57,951 bases of DNA, from positions 1 to 57,951 of the forward strand of contig CAIRTQ010000063.1 of NCBI GenBank assembly GCA_903881545.1, read 5' to 3'. Source of the DNA: an uncultured Elusimicrobia bacterium (GTDB lineage Bacteria > Elusimicrobiota > Elusimicrobia > UBA1565 > UBA9628). Position numbers and translations under genes: made by a program. The notes under the pieces are model-generated. The model searched no databases, was not told the DNA's origin, and saw nothing but the letters and a program-made list of their open reading frames with translations. Of this stretch, positions 50,746 to 57,951 are shown piece by piece. How positions within the stretch are numbered: the first letter of the stretch is position 1; each line of letters starts with the position of its first letter.

Positions 50746-51828
50746 GTGGCCTCACCGCGCCGGACCTTCCCCTTAGCGCCCGCGCTGCTGGTTGCCGCCG
50801 TGGCGCTTTACGCCGCCTATGTGGTGCGACAAGCCCTTTTACCGTTCCTTCTGAGCTTCGCCCTGGCGTATATCGTCAACCCGGTCATCGACGCGGCACA
50901 GATGAAGGGCATGCGCCGGTCCCATGCCGTGCTTGTCCTCTACATTCTGGCGGCGTCCCTGTTAGCCATCCTGGGCCAGTATCTCCTGCCCTTGGTTGGC
51001 TCCGAGTTTGCCCGCCTCCAGGCAGACGCCCCGGCCTATCTTGCCACGGCCCAGGATTTCACCTCCCAACTCATGTTCCGGGTGGCCAAGCGGCTGCCGC
51101 AGACCTCCGTGCCTCTGGGACAAATGGCGGCCCACGCCGGCACATCGGCGCTCGAGCAACTCCGGAACCTTCCGAATCTTCTGCTGGGGCTTTTCCCTAT
51201 GCTCTCGCTCCTCTTCCTTGTCCCCCTCATCACCTTCTTCCTGCTGGTCGAAGGTCCGGACTTGATCTCGGGCCTGGTCCAGGCGACTCCGAGCCTTTAT
51301 GTCGAGCAGTCCCTGCACCTCCTCGACAAAATAGATGCCGCGCTGGGCAATTACCTGCGCGGCCTGCTCATCGTGGCCTTTGCCATCACTGGGGTGTCCT
51401 ACCTAGGGTTGCTGGCCCTGGGGGTTAACGGAGCGCTCGCGATTGCGATCCTCTCAGGAGTATCGAGCTTCGTGCCCTACCTGGGCGCCATCATGGGCGC
51501 TCTCGTCGGGGGCGTCGCGGCCGGCTTCCAGTTCGGCACGATGCTGGCCGGCCTAAAGGTGGTGGCCCTGTTCATCGGCATCCGGATCGCCGACGAAATA
51601 CTGCTGCAGCCTGTCATCGCCCGGCATTCGCTGCATCTGCATCCGCTGGCATTCCTGCTCTCCCTGATGATCGGCGGCGAACTTTTCGGTTTCCTCGGCC
51701 TCGTCTTCGCCATCCCCACGGTCTGCGTCATCAAGGCGCTGCTCCAGGTGGTCTGGGGATGGTACGCAAGCCAGGCCGGTTTCCAAAGGCGCGACACGCG
51801 GGCCTGCCCGGAGACGCCCTACACCTGA
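50746..51828 (+). CDS. AI-2E/TqsA-type family transporter
   Basis: A 360-residue membrane protein with about eight helices. Family landmarks are LSFALAYIVNPVID (residues about 38-51), LPLITFFLLVEGP, YLRGLLIVAFAITGV, GVSSFVPYLGA and the last pair of helices beginning HLHPLAFLLSLMIGG. The start is a GTG at 50746, directly after the TAG of the upstream gene. Family members export varied compounds (autoinducer-2, Na+, or polyamine-related); substrate is open. It is the last of a three-gene cluster. Confidence 0.9.
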   Translation: MASPRRTFPLAPALLVAAVALYAAYVVRQALLPFLLSFALAYIVNPVIDAAQMKGMRRSHAVLVLYILAASLLAILGQYLLPLVGSEFARLQADAPAYLATAQDFTSQLMFRVAKRLPQTSVPLGQMAAHAGTSALEQLRNLPNLLLGLFPMLSLLFLVPLITFFLLVEGPDLISGLVQATPSLYVEQSLHLLDKIDAALGNYLRGLLIVAFAITGVSYLGLLALGVNGALAIAILSGVSSFVPYLGAIMGALVGGVAAGFQFGTMLAGLKVVALFIGIRIADEILLQPVIARHSLHLHPLAFLLSLMIGGELFGFLGLVFAIPTVCVIKALLQVVWGWYASQAGFQRRDTRACPETPYT

Positions 51829-51856
51829 AGCCGGAACCCGCACTGGAGGTCATGAA

Positions 51857-52459
51857 ATGACTGAATCTAGCCTAAGGACCGTTTTGAAGGTCGTCGCGTT
51901 CTCGGGCAGCGCGCGTCCGGATGGCAACACCGCCATCCTCGTCAAGACTGTTTTCGCGGAGCTGGAAAAGGAAGGGGTGCTCACCGAACTGGTGCAATTG
52001 GCGGGCCGGCCCATCCACGGCTGCCGGGCCTGCTTCAAGTGCTTCGAGCGCAAGGACGGCCGCTGCGCCTGCACGGACGACATGGTCAACGACTGCATCA
52101 TCAAGATGCAGGAGGCCGACGGCATCATCCTGGCCTCCCCCACCTATTTCGCGGACGCCACCCCCGAGATCATGGCCCTGGCCGGCCGGGCCTGGATGAC
52201 GGCGCTGGCCAACGACCACATGTTCCGGCGCAAGGCCGGCGCGGCAGTGGTGGCGGTGCGCCGCGGCGGCGCCATACATGCCTTCGACTCTCTCAACCAC
52301 TTCTTTACCATCAGCCAGATGGTCGTCGTTGGCTCAAACTACTGGAACATGGGCATCGGCCGGGAAAAAGGCGATGTCGAAAAAGACCAGGAAGGGCTGA
52401 AGTCCATGAAGACACTGGGAAGCAACATGGCCTGGCTGCTCCAGAAACTGCGCGGTTAG
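51857..52459 (+). CDS. iron-sulfur flavoprotein (NADPH-FMN reductase family)
   Basis: A 200-residue flavodoxin-like reductase. FMN binding is SGSARPDGNTA, and a Cys motif CRACFKC with a fourth Cys (GRC) seven residues on suits a 4Fe-4S cluster, as in archaeal and clostridial iron-sulfur flavoproteins. SPTYFADATPE also fits FMN contacts. It probably moves electrons or reduces metal or oxygen. It lies 28 bp after the transporter. Confidence 0.85.
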   Translation: MTESSLRTVLKVVAFSGSARPDGNTAILVKTVFAELEKEGVLTELVQLAGRPIHGCRACFKCFERKDGRCACTDDMVNDCIIKMQEADGIILASPTYFADATPEIMALAGRAWMTALANDHMFRRKAGAAVVAVRRGGAIHAFDSLNHFFTISQMVVVGSNYWNMGIGREKGDVEKDQEGLKSMKTLGSNMAWLLQKLRG

Positions 52460-52506
52460 GTTAGGTTTGGCGGCGCGCGTCGAAAAATTGCTTTAATCTT
52501 ATCTGC

Positions 52507-52590
52507 GCCGACGTGGCGGAACTGGCAGACGCGGCGGACTCAAAATCCGCTAGCCGCAAGGCTGTGTGGGTTCGACTCCCTCCGTCGGCA
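52507..52590 (+). tRNA. tRNA-Leu (CAA)
   Basis: An 84-base class II tRNA: acceptor GCCGACG/CGTCGGC, anticodon loop CTCAAAA between GCGGA and TCCGC, variable arm TAGCCGCAAGGCTGT, T-loop TTCGACT. No CCA is encoded. Permease-like remnant DNA lies directly downstream. Confidence 0.95.
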
Positions 52591-52599
52591 CGCTTTTCT

Positions 52600-52750
52600 C
52601 TCCCACCCCCCTCATCGCCCGAACCGGCCAACCAGTTGAGCAGGAGCGCCGCGGCGTTGCCCATGAAGATTCCGTTGGAGAATAGTATCCTGGCCTGCTG
52701 GGGGAAGCCGGCGAACGCCTGGGGGACCATGGGGATACCCACGCCTCATG
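52600..52750 (-). pseudogene. C-terminal remnant of an NCS2 xanthine/uracil permease
   Basis: The minus strand reads VPQAFAGFPQQARIL, followed by a stretch with FSNGIFMGNAAALLLNWL. This resembles the last membrane helix of NCS2 nucleobase permeases (VPEAF..LP....LF.SGI..G..AAILLN). Only about 45 codons match and the frame then runs across the tRNA-Leu gene. The upstream body of the permease is absent. It looks like a leftover at a tRNA-side deletion or insertion. Confidence 0.55.
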
Positions 52751-52757
52751 ACGGGCG

Positions 52758-54047
52758 CTACTGGCGCGCGCAACGGAACCTGCTCCCATAGCCGATGCCG
52801 AACTTGAACCTGTTGGCGGCCCGGCAGGACGGCAGCGATGCCCAATTGTTCGGCCAATCAGCGCCTTGGCAACAACCGACCGCGGCTTGGCATAATTGCT
52901 GATTGTTGCAAGCCTGCCAAGCGTTCTCATCATAGGAACCCCTTCTCCACGCCCCGCCCACATCCGCGCAGCACTGTCCGCATTCCCGGTCATGCCGAGC
53001 CCAATCATAGCCACCTGAAGAAGCCTGCTTTTGGGATGCAGCCTGCAGCCTCGCCGCCTCAGAATACTGTTCTCCACCCTTGATCATGGACAAAAAATCC
53101 CCGCCGCCCTCAGTCTTCTGGTGGACAGAATCGAGATGATCCCGGACCTGATACGTAGTCGCCGCCGGTGCTTGCGTCTGCTGCTGGCGCATGGCAGCCG
53201 CCTCCCTCACAACCTGCTCCTGCCGCGCGACGACCTGCTCCAGCGCTTCCCCCCGGATTACCAATTGTCTGACCAACGGCAGCAAGTCCGACAACATGTA
53301 ACTATGGCCCGCCAGATACGGCCAATAATCCTCCACCGACATCGTCCGGACCCCGCCGCCGCCATCAACCTGCAGCATCGACTTCTTGGTGAAATCTTCC
53401 CTCGGCACCCAGAGGCTCGCCAGTTCCTTCACATTGCCCGGCCGCCTCAAGCCCCTGGCGCTGTCGTTCTTAAACTTCGCCCGGTCCACCCCCACCAAGA
53501 CGACCTTGTTCACCCCCACCGGCGAGCCCTTGCGCTGGACTCCCTCCAGGCTCTCAAGCGCCCTTATCACCGGCTCCACCGAACTCCCCTGCGCCACGAT
53601 GTTCATCTGGGCACCCGCGTCGTGCGCTATCTCTATGGCCCTGGCCACCTCGCGCGCCATCAGGCTCTCACTAACCGTGGCCAAGCCCTCGCTCGTCCAA
53701 TCTATGGTGCTCGGCTCGCCCGCGAAAGCCTTGGCCAATGCCGATGGGGGCACGTCTTGGCGCGGCAGGTAGGTGCGGTTAATCCACGCAAAAGTCCGGC
53801 CCGGAACCCCGGACTCCTCGGGAACAGCCAAAGGATCGGCACTAGAATCCGCGTCGCTCAAAATCAGGTTGAACACCCGCGAGGAATACGGTGCCTGCTT
53901 CGCATCCCAAATCGAAGCCTGCGCCGCCATCCTGGGCGCTAGGGCGCCCAGGTCCGAGTCCTCCACAACATGCACGCGCCAGAAAGTGAAGAACGCGAGC
54001 CCGGCAAGCATTGCGGATAGACCGATGCTGATAGCGTACCTGGTCAT
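52758..54047 (-). CDS. exported cysteine-rich protein with hydrolase-like N-terminal half
   Basis: A 429-residue protein with a signal peptide or anchor (MTRYAISIGLSAMLAGLAFFTF, start at 54047). Residues about 110-190 (AGAQMNIVAQGSSVEPVIRALESL, core IVAQGSSVEPVIRAL) look like an alpha/beta-hydrolase nucleophile elbow. A helical spacer follows. The last about 80 residues have nine Cys (ECGQCC, NNQQLCQ, VGCCQG and others) and end RFRCAR, similar to FGE/lectin-fold C-termini. I do not recognise the full family. It has no DNA identity to the DGR TR. Confidence 0.55.
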   Translation of the reverse strand: MTRYAISIGLSAMLAGLAFFTFWRVHVVEDSDLGALAPRMAAQASIWDAKQAPYSSRVFNLILSDADSSADPLAVPEESGVPGRTFAWINRTYLPRQDVPPSALAKAFAGEPSTIDWTSEGLATVSESLMAREVARAIEIAHDAGAQMNIVAQGSSVEPVIRALESLEGVQRKGSPVGVNKVVLVGVDRAKFKNDSARGLRRPGNVKELASLWVPREDFTKKSMLQVDGGGGVRTMSVEDYWPYLAGHSYMLSDLLPLVRQLVIRGEALEQVVARQEQVVREAAAMRQQQTQAPAATTYQVRDHLDSVHQKTEGGGDFLSMIKGGEQYSEAARLQAASQKQASSGGYDWARHDRECGQCCADVGGAWRRGSYDENAWQACNNQQLCQAAVGCCQGADWPNNWASLPSCRAANRFKFGIGYGSRFRCARQ

Positions 54048-54161
54048 GGCACCTATTCTACACCCCGCTGCCGCCAATGGTCAACATAGCGCATAGTAAA
54101 GGCTTACTGCCGCGCGCCTCGTTCAAGTGGGGCGGAGGCAATTATGTAAAATACCGTCGCC

Positions 54162-54872
54162 ATGAGCGCGGAGATGCGGTTGCTGATCCTCACGGCCGCG
54201 AGCGTCGGCTTCATCCATACGGCGCTGGGGCCCGACCATTACGTCCCCTTCATCGCCATGAGCAAGGCCCGGGGCTGGCCGCTGCGCAAGACCTTGCTCA
54301 TCACGCTGCTGTCGGGGCTGGGGCATGTGGCCGGAGGGGTCCTCCTCGGGACGTTTGGCCTGGCGTTCGGCCTGGCCGTCGGGCGACTCATCCCCATCGA
54401 GGCGGTCCGCGGCAGGATCGCCGCATGGCTGCTGCTGGGGTTCGGCCTGGTCTATCTGGTCTGGGGCCTCAAGAAAGCCCGCGACGGCCGGCCCCACTCC
54501 CACCGCCACTGCCACGCAGACGGGATGCTCCACGACCATGGCCACGGGCACCTGGAGGCCGGGCACGCCCATGTCCATGAAGGGAAGACCAATATCACGC
54601 CCTGGGTGCTGTTCACGATCTTCGTCCTCGGGCCTTGCGAGCCGCTGATCCCCGTGCTCATGTATCCCGCCGCGACCCACAGCACCGCCGGGATATTCCT
54701 GATCGTCGCGGTCTTCGCGACGGCGACCCTCGTGGCCATGTTATCCGCCGTGGCGCTGGCTCACCGGGGCTTGAGCTTCATCCGCGTGTGGAGCCTTGAG
54801 CGTTACACCCACGCCCTGGCGGGCGGGGCGCTGGCCCTGTGCGGCGGCGGCATGGTCTTTCTCGGACTCTAG
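54162..54872 (+). CDS. NicO/UreH-TauE-type metal exporter with histidine-rich loop
   Basis: A 236-residue membrane protein with about six helices. The N-terminal HTALGPDHYVPF (residues about 19-30) matches the HALxPDH signature of UreH/NicO. A His-rich cytoplasmic loop (about 112-142, with HSHRHCHADG and HDHGHGH) would bind Ni, Co or Zn. FVLGPCEPLIPV follows. It probably exports a transition metal. The family is also labelled sulfite exporter-like, but the His loop favours a metal. It stands alone, divergent from the Cys-rich protein. Confidence 0.82.
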   Translation: MSAEMRLLILTAASVGFIHTALGPDHYVPFIAMSKARGWPLRKTLLITLLSGLGHVAGGVLLGTFGLAFGLAVGRLIPIEAVRGRIAAWLLLGFGLVYLVWGLKKARDGRPHSHRHCHADGMLHDHGHGHLEAGHAHVHEGKTNITPWVLFTIFVLGPCEPLIPVLMYPAATHSTAGIFLIVAVFATATLVAMLSAVALAHRGLSFIRVWSLERYTHALAGGALALCGGGMVFLGL

Positions 54873-54917
54873 GCGCTGGCGGCCGCCACGCCCTGCGATG
54901 GACTGCCCAACGCCTGC

Positions 54918-55358
54918 CTAATGAATGTCATTCACGGGGATGTCTATCCCATCGGGCTGGATATTGACAGTCTGGTAAGAGGTATTCGTTGACTTCTCGT
55001 ATCGGACTTCCAGCGTCATCTTCGCCCGAGCGGTTGTCTTCATCGGCGCCCGGACCTGGCGGTCCAGGATGAGTATGTATGGGTTTATCCCTTGGGGGAC
55101 CCGACGGACCAGCTCCGCTTTATAGCCGGGCGCGGGGAAGACGCACTCTCCGGTGACCCGCAGCGTGGCTGGACCGGACAGCCGCCTGTCAAGCACGGCT
55201 TGCCACCCGGAACACCGCCCCGCCGATTGGGCCTTCACGGGGCGCTTCGTCTTCAGAGCTGCCCCCTGAGGAGCCGCGGAAGTATCCTGTGAGTGAGCTT
55301 TGACAGCGCAGACCAACAGGACGACAAGCAGATTGCAAGCGATAAGCCCCAAACGCAT
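54918..55358 (-). CDS. small secreted protein, unknown function
   Basis: A 146-residue protein with a signal peptide (MRLGLIACNLLVVLLVCAVKA, start fixed by GGGAGGA 7 bp before the ATG at 55358). The mature part has two Cys (GRCSGWQ and GECVFP) and strand-rich sequence with ILILDRQVRAP and KMTLEVRYEK. I find no family match. The neighbouring metal exporter and NifX-like gene give no clear link. Confidence 0.55.
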   Translation of the reverse strand: MRLGLIACNLLVVLLVCAVKAHSQDTSAAPQGAALKTKRPVKAQSAGRCSGWQAVLDRRLSGPATLRVTGECVFPAPGYKAELVRRVPQGINPYILILDRQVRAPMKTTARAKMTLEVRYEKSTNTSYQTVNIQPDGIDIPVNDIH

Positions 55359-55520
55359 AGCAAATCCTCCCAGACGACTCCGCAGTTGATGCCCCAGAGG
55401 CGCCCGTTCAATCTTCCCTCTGGCAGGTTGTATCATATCCTGGACGGCAACGCTTGCGACGGGTTGACGGCGGGCCGAAAAACAGCTTCCCTATATCAAG
55501 CGACACAAAAGGAGTCATTT

Positions 55521-55895
55521 ATGAGGATATGCGTACCAACTGCTACCAAAGACGGGGCCAAGGCCAAGGTTTACGGGCACTTCGGAAGCGCGCCCTATTT
55601 CACGCTCTGCGACATACAGACCATGAAATACGAGGTCATAGACAACGGCAATCTCGTCCATGAACACGGCATGTGCAACCCGCTCAAGGCTGTAGGCAGC
55701 GCCAAGCCAGACGCCGTAGTGGTCGGAGGCATCGGGATGGGGGCGATCCGCGGGCTCAACGCCGCGGGAATCAAGGTCTACATCTCAGCCGGAGGCACGG
55801 TGGAGTCAGCGGTCGCGGCCATAAAGTCCGGAACGCTCAAAGAGGCGGATGCTTCATGCGCGTGCGGCGGACATGACGGGCATAGCTGCCACTAA
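55521..55895 (+). CDS. NifX/NifB-C-like iron-molybdenum cofactor family protein
   Basis: A 124-residue protein of the dinitrogenase Fe-Mo cofactor (NifX/NifY/VnfX) fold: YGHFGSAPYF (residues about 19-28) and GGIGMGAIRGLNAAGI. The C-terminus ends in CACGGHDGHSCH, a Cys/His metal tail. No nif genes are in the window; in non-fixers such proteins bind Fe-S or Mo clusters. Strong GGAG lies 7 bp before the ATG at 55521. It overlaps the convergent methyltransferase by 4 bp. Confidence 0.85.
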   Translation: MRICVPTATKDGAKAKVYGHFGSAPYFTLCDIQTMKYEVIDNGNLVHEHGMCNPLKAVGSAKPDAVVVGGIGMGAIRGLNAAGIKVYISAGGTVESAVAAIKSGTLKEADASCACGGHDGHSCH

Positions 55896-56494
55896 TCCAT
55901 TCTGCTTAATCCGCAGACCAGCGCGTAGTGATAGCGCAACGCCCGCCTCGTCAGGACTTCCATCCCAAGGGTCTGGACGCGGCGGGCGGCCTCCTCAGGG
56001 GTCAGCACATGGTCGCGCGGCGGACCAACGGGCCGTTCGATCGCCCCGTTCCAATCCACGAAAAGGATGCTCCCCCCAGGCTTCAATAGATCCGCCATCT
56101 GCCGGAGCGGGGCATCGCCGACCTCGTGCAGGACGTTGACGGCCAGGATTCGGTCCGCGCCGCCTCGTAGAGCCTCCAGGCTCTTGCCGTCCGCCAATAT
56201 CGGCCGGAGGTTCGCCGCGGGGTTCAGCGAGAGCTTCTTCTTCAGAAGCTCGAGCATCTGCGGCTGTTCGTCCAAAGCCAGGATATCCAGGTCCGGCCGG
56301 GCTTGCGCCAGCTTGAAGGCATAGGCACCGGTCCCGGCGCCGAAATCGACCACCACGCCGCCCTTCGGGGCATCCAATAGGGCGAACAGCTCTGCGGGCG
56401 GAAGATAGTCGAACCTCGCGGGGTCGTCCAATTGGGCCGCCCTGCCCGGATCGAACCTCTCAGGCTGCTTGGCACCGTCGCGGCTGCTCTCCAT
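55892..56494 (-). CDS. SAM-dependent class I methyltransferase
   Basis: A 200-residue UbiE/Methyltransf_11-type enzyme: VVDFGAGTGAYAFKLA for SAM binding (about residues 48-63), LALDEQPQML for the second strand acid, and LAVNVLHEV then LLKPGGSILFVDW. The substrate is unclear. It is single and convergent with the NifX-like gene. The ATG is at 56494. Confidence 0.85.
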   Translation of the reverse strand: MESSRDGAKQPERFDPGRAAQLDDPARFDYLPPAELFALLDAPKGGVVVDFGAGTGAYAFKLAQARPDLDILALDEQPQMLELLKKKLSLNPAANLRPILADGKSLEALRGGADRILAVNVLHEVGDAPLRQMADLLKPGGSILFVDWNGAIERPVGPPRDHVLTPEEAARRVQTLGMEVLTRRALRYHYALVCGLSRMD

Positions 56495-56595
56495 GGCTGT
56501 CCCCCCGATAACGATATGAGCCCTATTCTAATAAATGTATGCCGCCGGGCTGAATCCTTTTGGCCAGCCCCGCATCTAATAGTGGAGGAATAACT

Positions 56596-57435
56596 ATGAA
56601 CGACAAGAACCATTTTCCGCCCAGGCTGGTGCTCGCGGCGACAGACATGAGCCCGGCTTCCTGGCAGGCCATGAGATACGCGCGGATGTTAGCCGAGCTG
56701 TTCCAGGCAGAGGTGCTCGCCTTGCACGCCCAGCATTTCGACCTGCCCCCTTATTTCACAGACTCCCAGGTGCGCCCCCTGATCAAGGAACTGGAGCGCT
56801 CGCGCCGCGCGGCCGCCGAGCACGTCGCCCGGCAGGCTCAAAGCATCCTGGGCTTCAAACCCAAGACCCTCATCGTGGAAAAACCGGCCGTGGACGCCAT
56901 CCTGCAGACCGCCCGAAGCAAGGACGCAGACCTCGTGATCATCGGAACGCACGGCCGGACCGGGCTCAAAAGACTGTGGCTCGGCTCGGTGGCTGAGAAC
57001 GTCCTGCGCCACAGCGACCGGCCCGTCCTGGCCGTGCGCCCGCGGAGCCAAACTCCGACATTGAAGCGAATCCTGTCCCCCGTAGGCTGGGGTGACGCCG
57101 GCCTACAGGCGCGGGACTATGCCGTGGCGCTGGCCCAGGCCGCGGACGCCCACCTCATCCTCCTGCATGCTCTGGAGGATGGCCGGGCGCAAAAGGCATG
57201 CCCCTGGGACAAAGCAGATATCGCACGGCGCTGCGAGGTGGAAGAGGTTCGGGAGAAGTCCCACCCGGTCGCAAGCATCCTGCGGGCCGCGAAGGATATG
57301 AAGGCGGACCTCATCGTCATGGGCGCGCAGAAGAGCCGTTCGGTGGTGGGCAGCATGTTCAGCTCGACCACGGAACAAGTCATGCGTTTGGCCGAGGCGC
57401 CGCTCCTGCTGGTGCCGAAGGAAGATGAAAATTAA
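56596..57435 (+). CDS. universal stress protein with two UspA domains
   Basis: A 279-residue cytoplasmic protein with tandem UspA domains. The first (about 9-150) has an LVIIGTHGRTGLKR nucleotide-loop motif and ends VLAVRP; the second (about 155-275) has LIVMGAQKSRS and ends LLLVPK. Tandem UspA proteins respond to starvation or redox stress and may bind ATP. An ATG follows GGAGGAATAACT with good spacing. The thioredoxin gene follows 18 bp downstream, which suggests a stress operon. Confidence 0.9.
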   Translation: MNDKNHFPPRLVLAATDMSPASWQAMRYARMLAELFQAEVLALHAQHFDLPPYFTDSQVRPLIKELERSRRAAAEHVARQAQSILGFKPKTLIVEKPAVDAILQTARSKDADLVIIGTHGRTGLKRLWLGSVAENVLRHSDRPVLAVRPRSQTPTLKRILSPVGWGDAGLQARDYAVALAQAADAHLILLHALEDGRAQKACPWDKADIARRCEVEEVREKSHPVASILRAAKDMKADLIVMGAQKSRSVVGSMFSSTTEQVMRLAEAPLLLVPKEDEN

Positions 57436-57452
57436 ACGGACGGGAGGATGTC

Positions 57453-57776
57453 ATGAGCCACATCAAAATCACGGACGCGAACTTCAAAGGGGAAGTCTTG
57501 GAAAGCCGGGTGCCGGTCATGGTTGACTTTTGGGCGTCCTGGTGCGGACCTTGCCGGATGCTGGGGCCCATCGTCGAGGAACTCGCCCAGGAATTCCAGG
57601 GCCGGGTCAAGGTCGGCAAACTCGACACGGACGCAAACCCAGCCGTCGCGCAAGCCCTGCACATCTCGGCCATACCGACGGTCCTCTTCTTCAAGGACGG
57701 CAAGTTGGTAGACCGTGCCGTCGGCGTCAACCCCAAGGACTCCCTGCGCCGGCAGATAGACCGGCTCCTGGCATGA
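57453..57776 (+). CDS. trxA: thioredoxin
   Basis: A 107-residue thioredoxin: active site WCGPC in FWASWCGPCRM, cis-Pro in IPTVLFF. It reduces disulfides in the cytoplasm. GGGAGG lies 7 bp before the ATG, in the operon behind the universal stress protein. Confidence 0.97.
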   Translation: MSHIKITDANFKGEVLESRVPVMVDFWASWCGPCRMLGPIVEELAQEFQGRVKVGKLDTDANPAVAQALHISAIPTVLFFKDGKLVDRAVGVNPKDSLRRQIDRLLA

Positions 57777-57951
57777 ACGCGAGGCGACGCGCCCGAGACC
57801 ACCACTGGTGACGTGTCAACTCATCTAAAAATGTTACCGAAGCCGTCATAGGCCGGTCCTTTCTCTTTTTGCTTCTTTTTCTCTTTGTGAATTGCTGTGG
57901 ACAAGTGTGGATAACATGAATATCTTCTTGCCCCCAACGGCTCGACCGGCC
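57777..57951. other. terminal intergenic region with DnaA-box-like repeats and a possible IS end
   Basis: No gene is visible. Two adjacent 9-mers, TGTGGACAA (57896-57904) and TGTGGATAA (57906-57914), are a near and an exact DnaA box (reverse orientation), separated by one base. A motif beginning TGTCAACTCATC at 57814 and followed by an AAAATGTTACC stretch resembles the terminal inverted repeats of some insertion sequences that I recall, but no transposase or second end is in the window. A T-rich, C/T-only-like tract (57861-57885) precedes the boxes. Confidence 0.35.

Noticed and set aside
52758..52900. Possible second VR at the end of the Cys-rich protein
   Set aside because: The tail looks similar at protein level but the DNA has no run of identity to TR 8877-9007.
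55521..55895. Nitrogen fixation gene
   Set aside because: NifX-like proteins occur in many non-fixers; no nifH/D/K or nifB is present here.

Overview
The window comes from a GC-rich, Gram-negative bacterium. It encodes a lipoprotein signal peptidase, outer-membrane (OmpA-like, beta-barrel) proteins and an ExbB/ExbD/TonB motor. The mix of a Pfa-type fatty-acid/polyketide synthase, many PAS kinases and a diversity-generating retroelement suggests an uncultured lineage. Elusimicrobiota is my best guess, but there is no 16S or universal-marker evidence here, so the phylum is a low-confidence inference.

Layout. 1-5.0 kb: the start of a PfaA-like synthase (KS-AT-tandem ACP, cut by the window edge) preceded by its enoyl-reductase partner pfaD and a good promoter. 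5.0-6.2 kb: a MazF/PemK toxin-XRE-coiled-coil operon with an operator palindrome inside its promoter. 6.3-8.6 kb: a SpoVG-family gene and an SF1B (IGHMBP2-like) helicase. 8.6-12.6 kb: a complete diversity-generating retroelement (DGR), in transcription order variable protein with VR, HRDC accessory protein, Avd, reverse transcriptase and TR. TR and VR are 131 bp each and differ at 15 positions, every one an adenine in the TR sense strand. The target is a membrane protein with two cytoplasmic-type zinc ribbons, about five membrane segments and a C-terminal formylglycine-generating-enzyme (FGE)/C-type-lectin-fold display domain. 12.6-13.3 kb: a HEPN/MNT (HepT/MntA) module. 13.3-16.8 kb: an exported TldD-like peptidase and its zinc-site-less partner.

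16.8-22.2 kb: sixA, an M23 endopeptidase, a diguanylate cyclase, a RecB/Cas4-like nuclease, rsmD, a receiver-metallo-beta-lactamase fusion and a ferredoxin. 22.3-32.1 kb: signalling island with three PAS histidine kinases (two sharing a duplicated core), response regulators, an FGGY sugar kinase beside a collapsed glycerol dehydrogenase gene, and a beta-barrel/AMIN protein. 32.2-34.4 kb: tRNA-Ala, OmpA lipoprotein, Mut7-C protein, tRNA-Leu, secG. 34.4-36.6 kb: gap-pgk. 36.6-43.5 kb: one operon for a giant TPR protein, ExbB, two ExbD, TonB and a periplasmic protein, probably an envelope energy-transduction machine. 43.6-48.8 kb: tRNA-Val, queF, copper-type P-ATPase, a pseudo-peptidase lipoprotein and rlmD.

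48.8-57.8 kb: small envelope proteins, lspA, a cyclic-nucleotide-binding protein, an AI-2E-type permease, an Fe-S flavoprotein, tRNA-Leu(CAA) next to a permease remnant, a secreted cysteine-rich protein, a histidine-rich metal exporter, a NifX-like protein, a methyltransferase, a tandem UspA and thioredoxin. The final 175 bp hold two DnaA-box-like 9-mers and a possible insertion-sequence end.

The most exciting element is the DGR. Most genes outside it are housekeeping or envelope/signalling functions in short, often 4-bp-overlapping operons.
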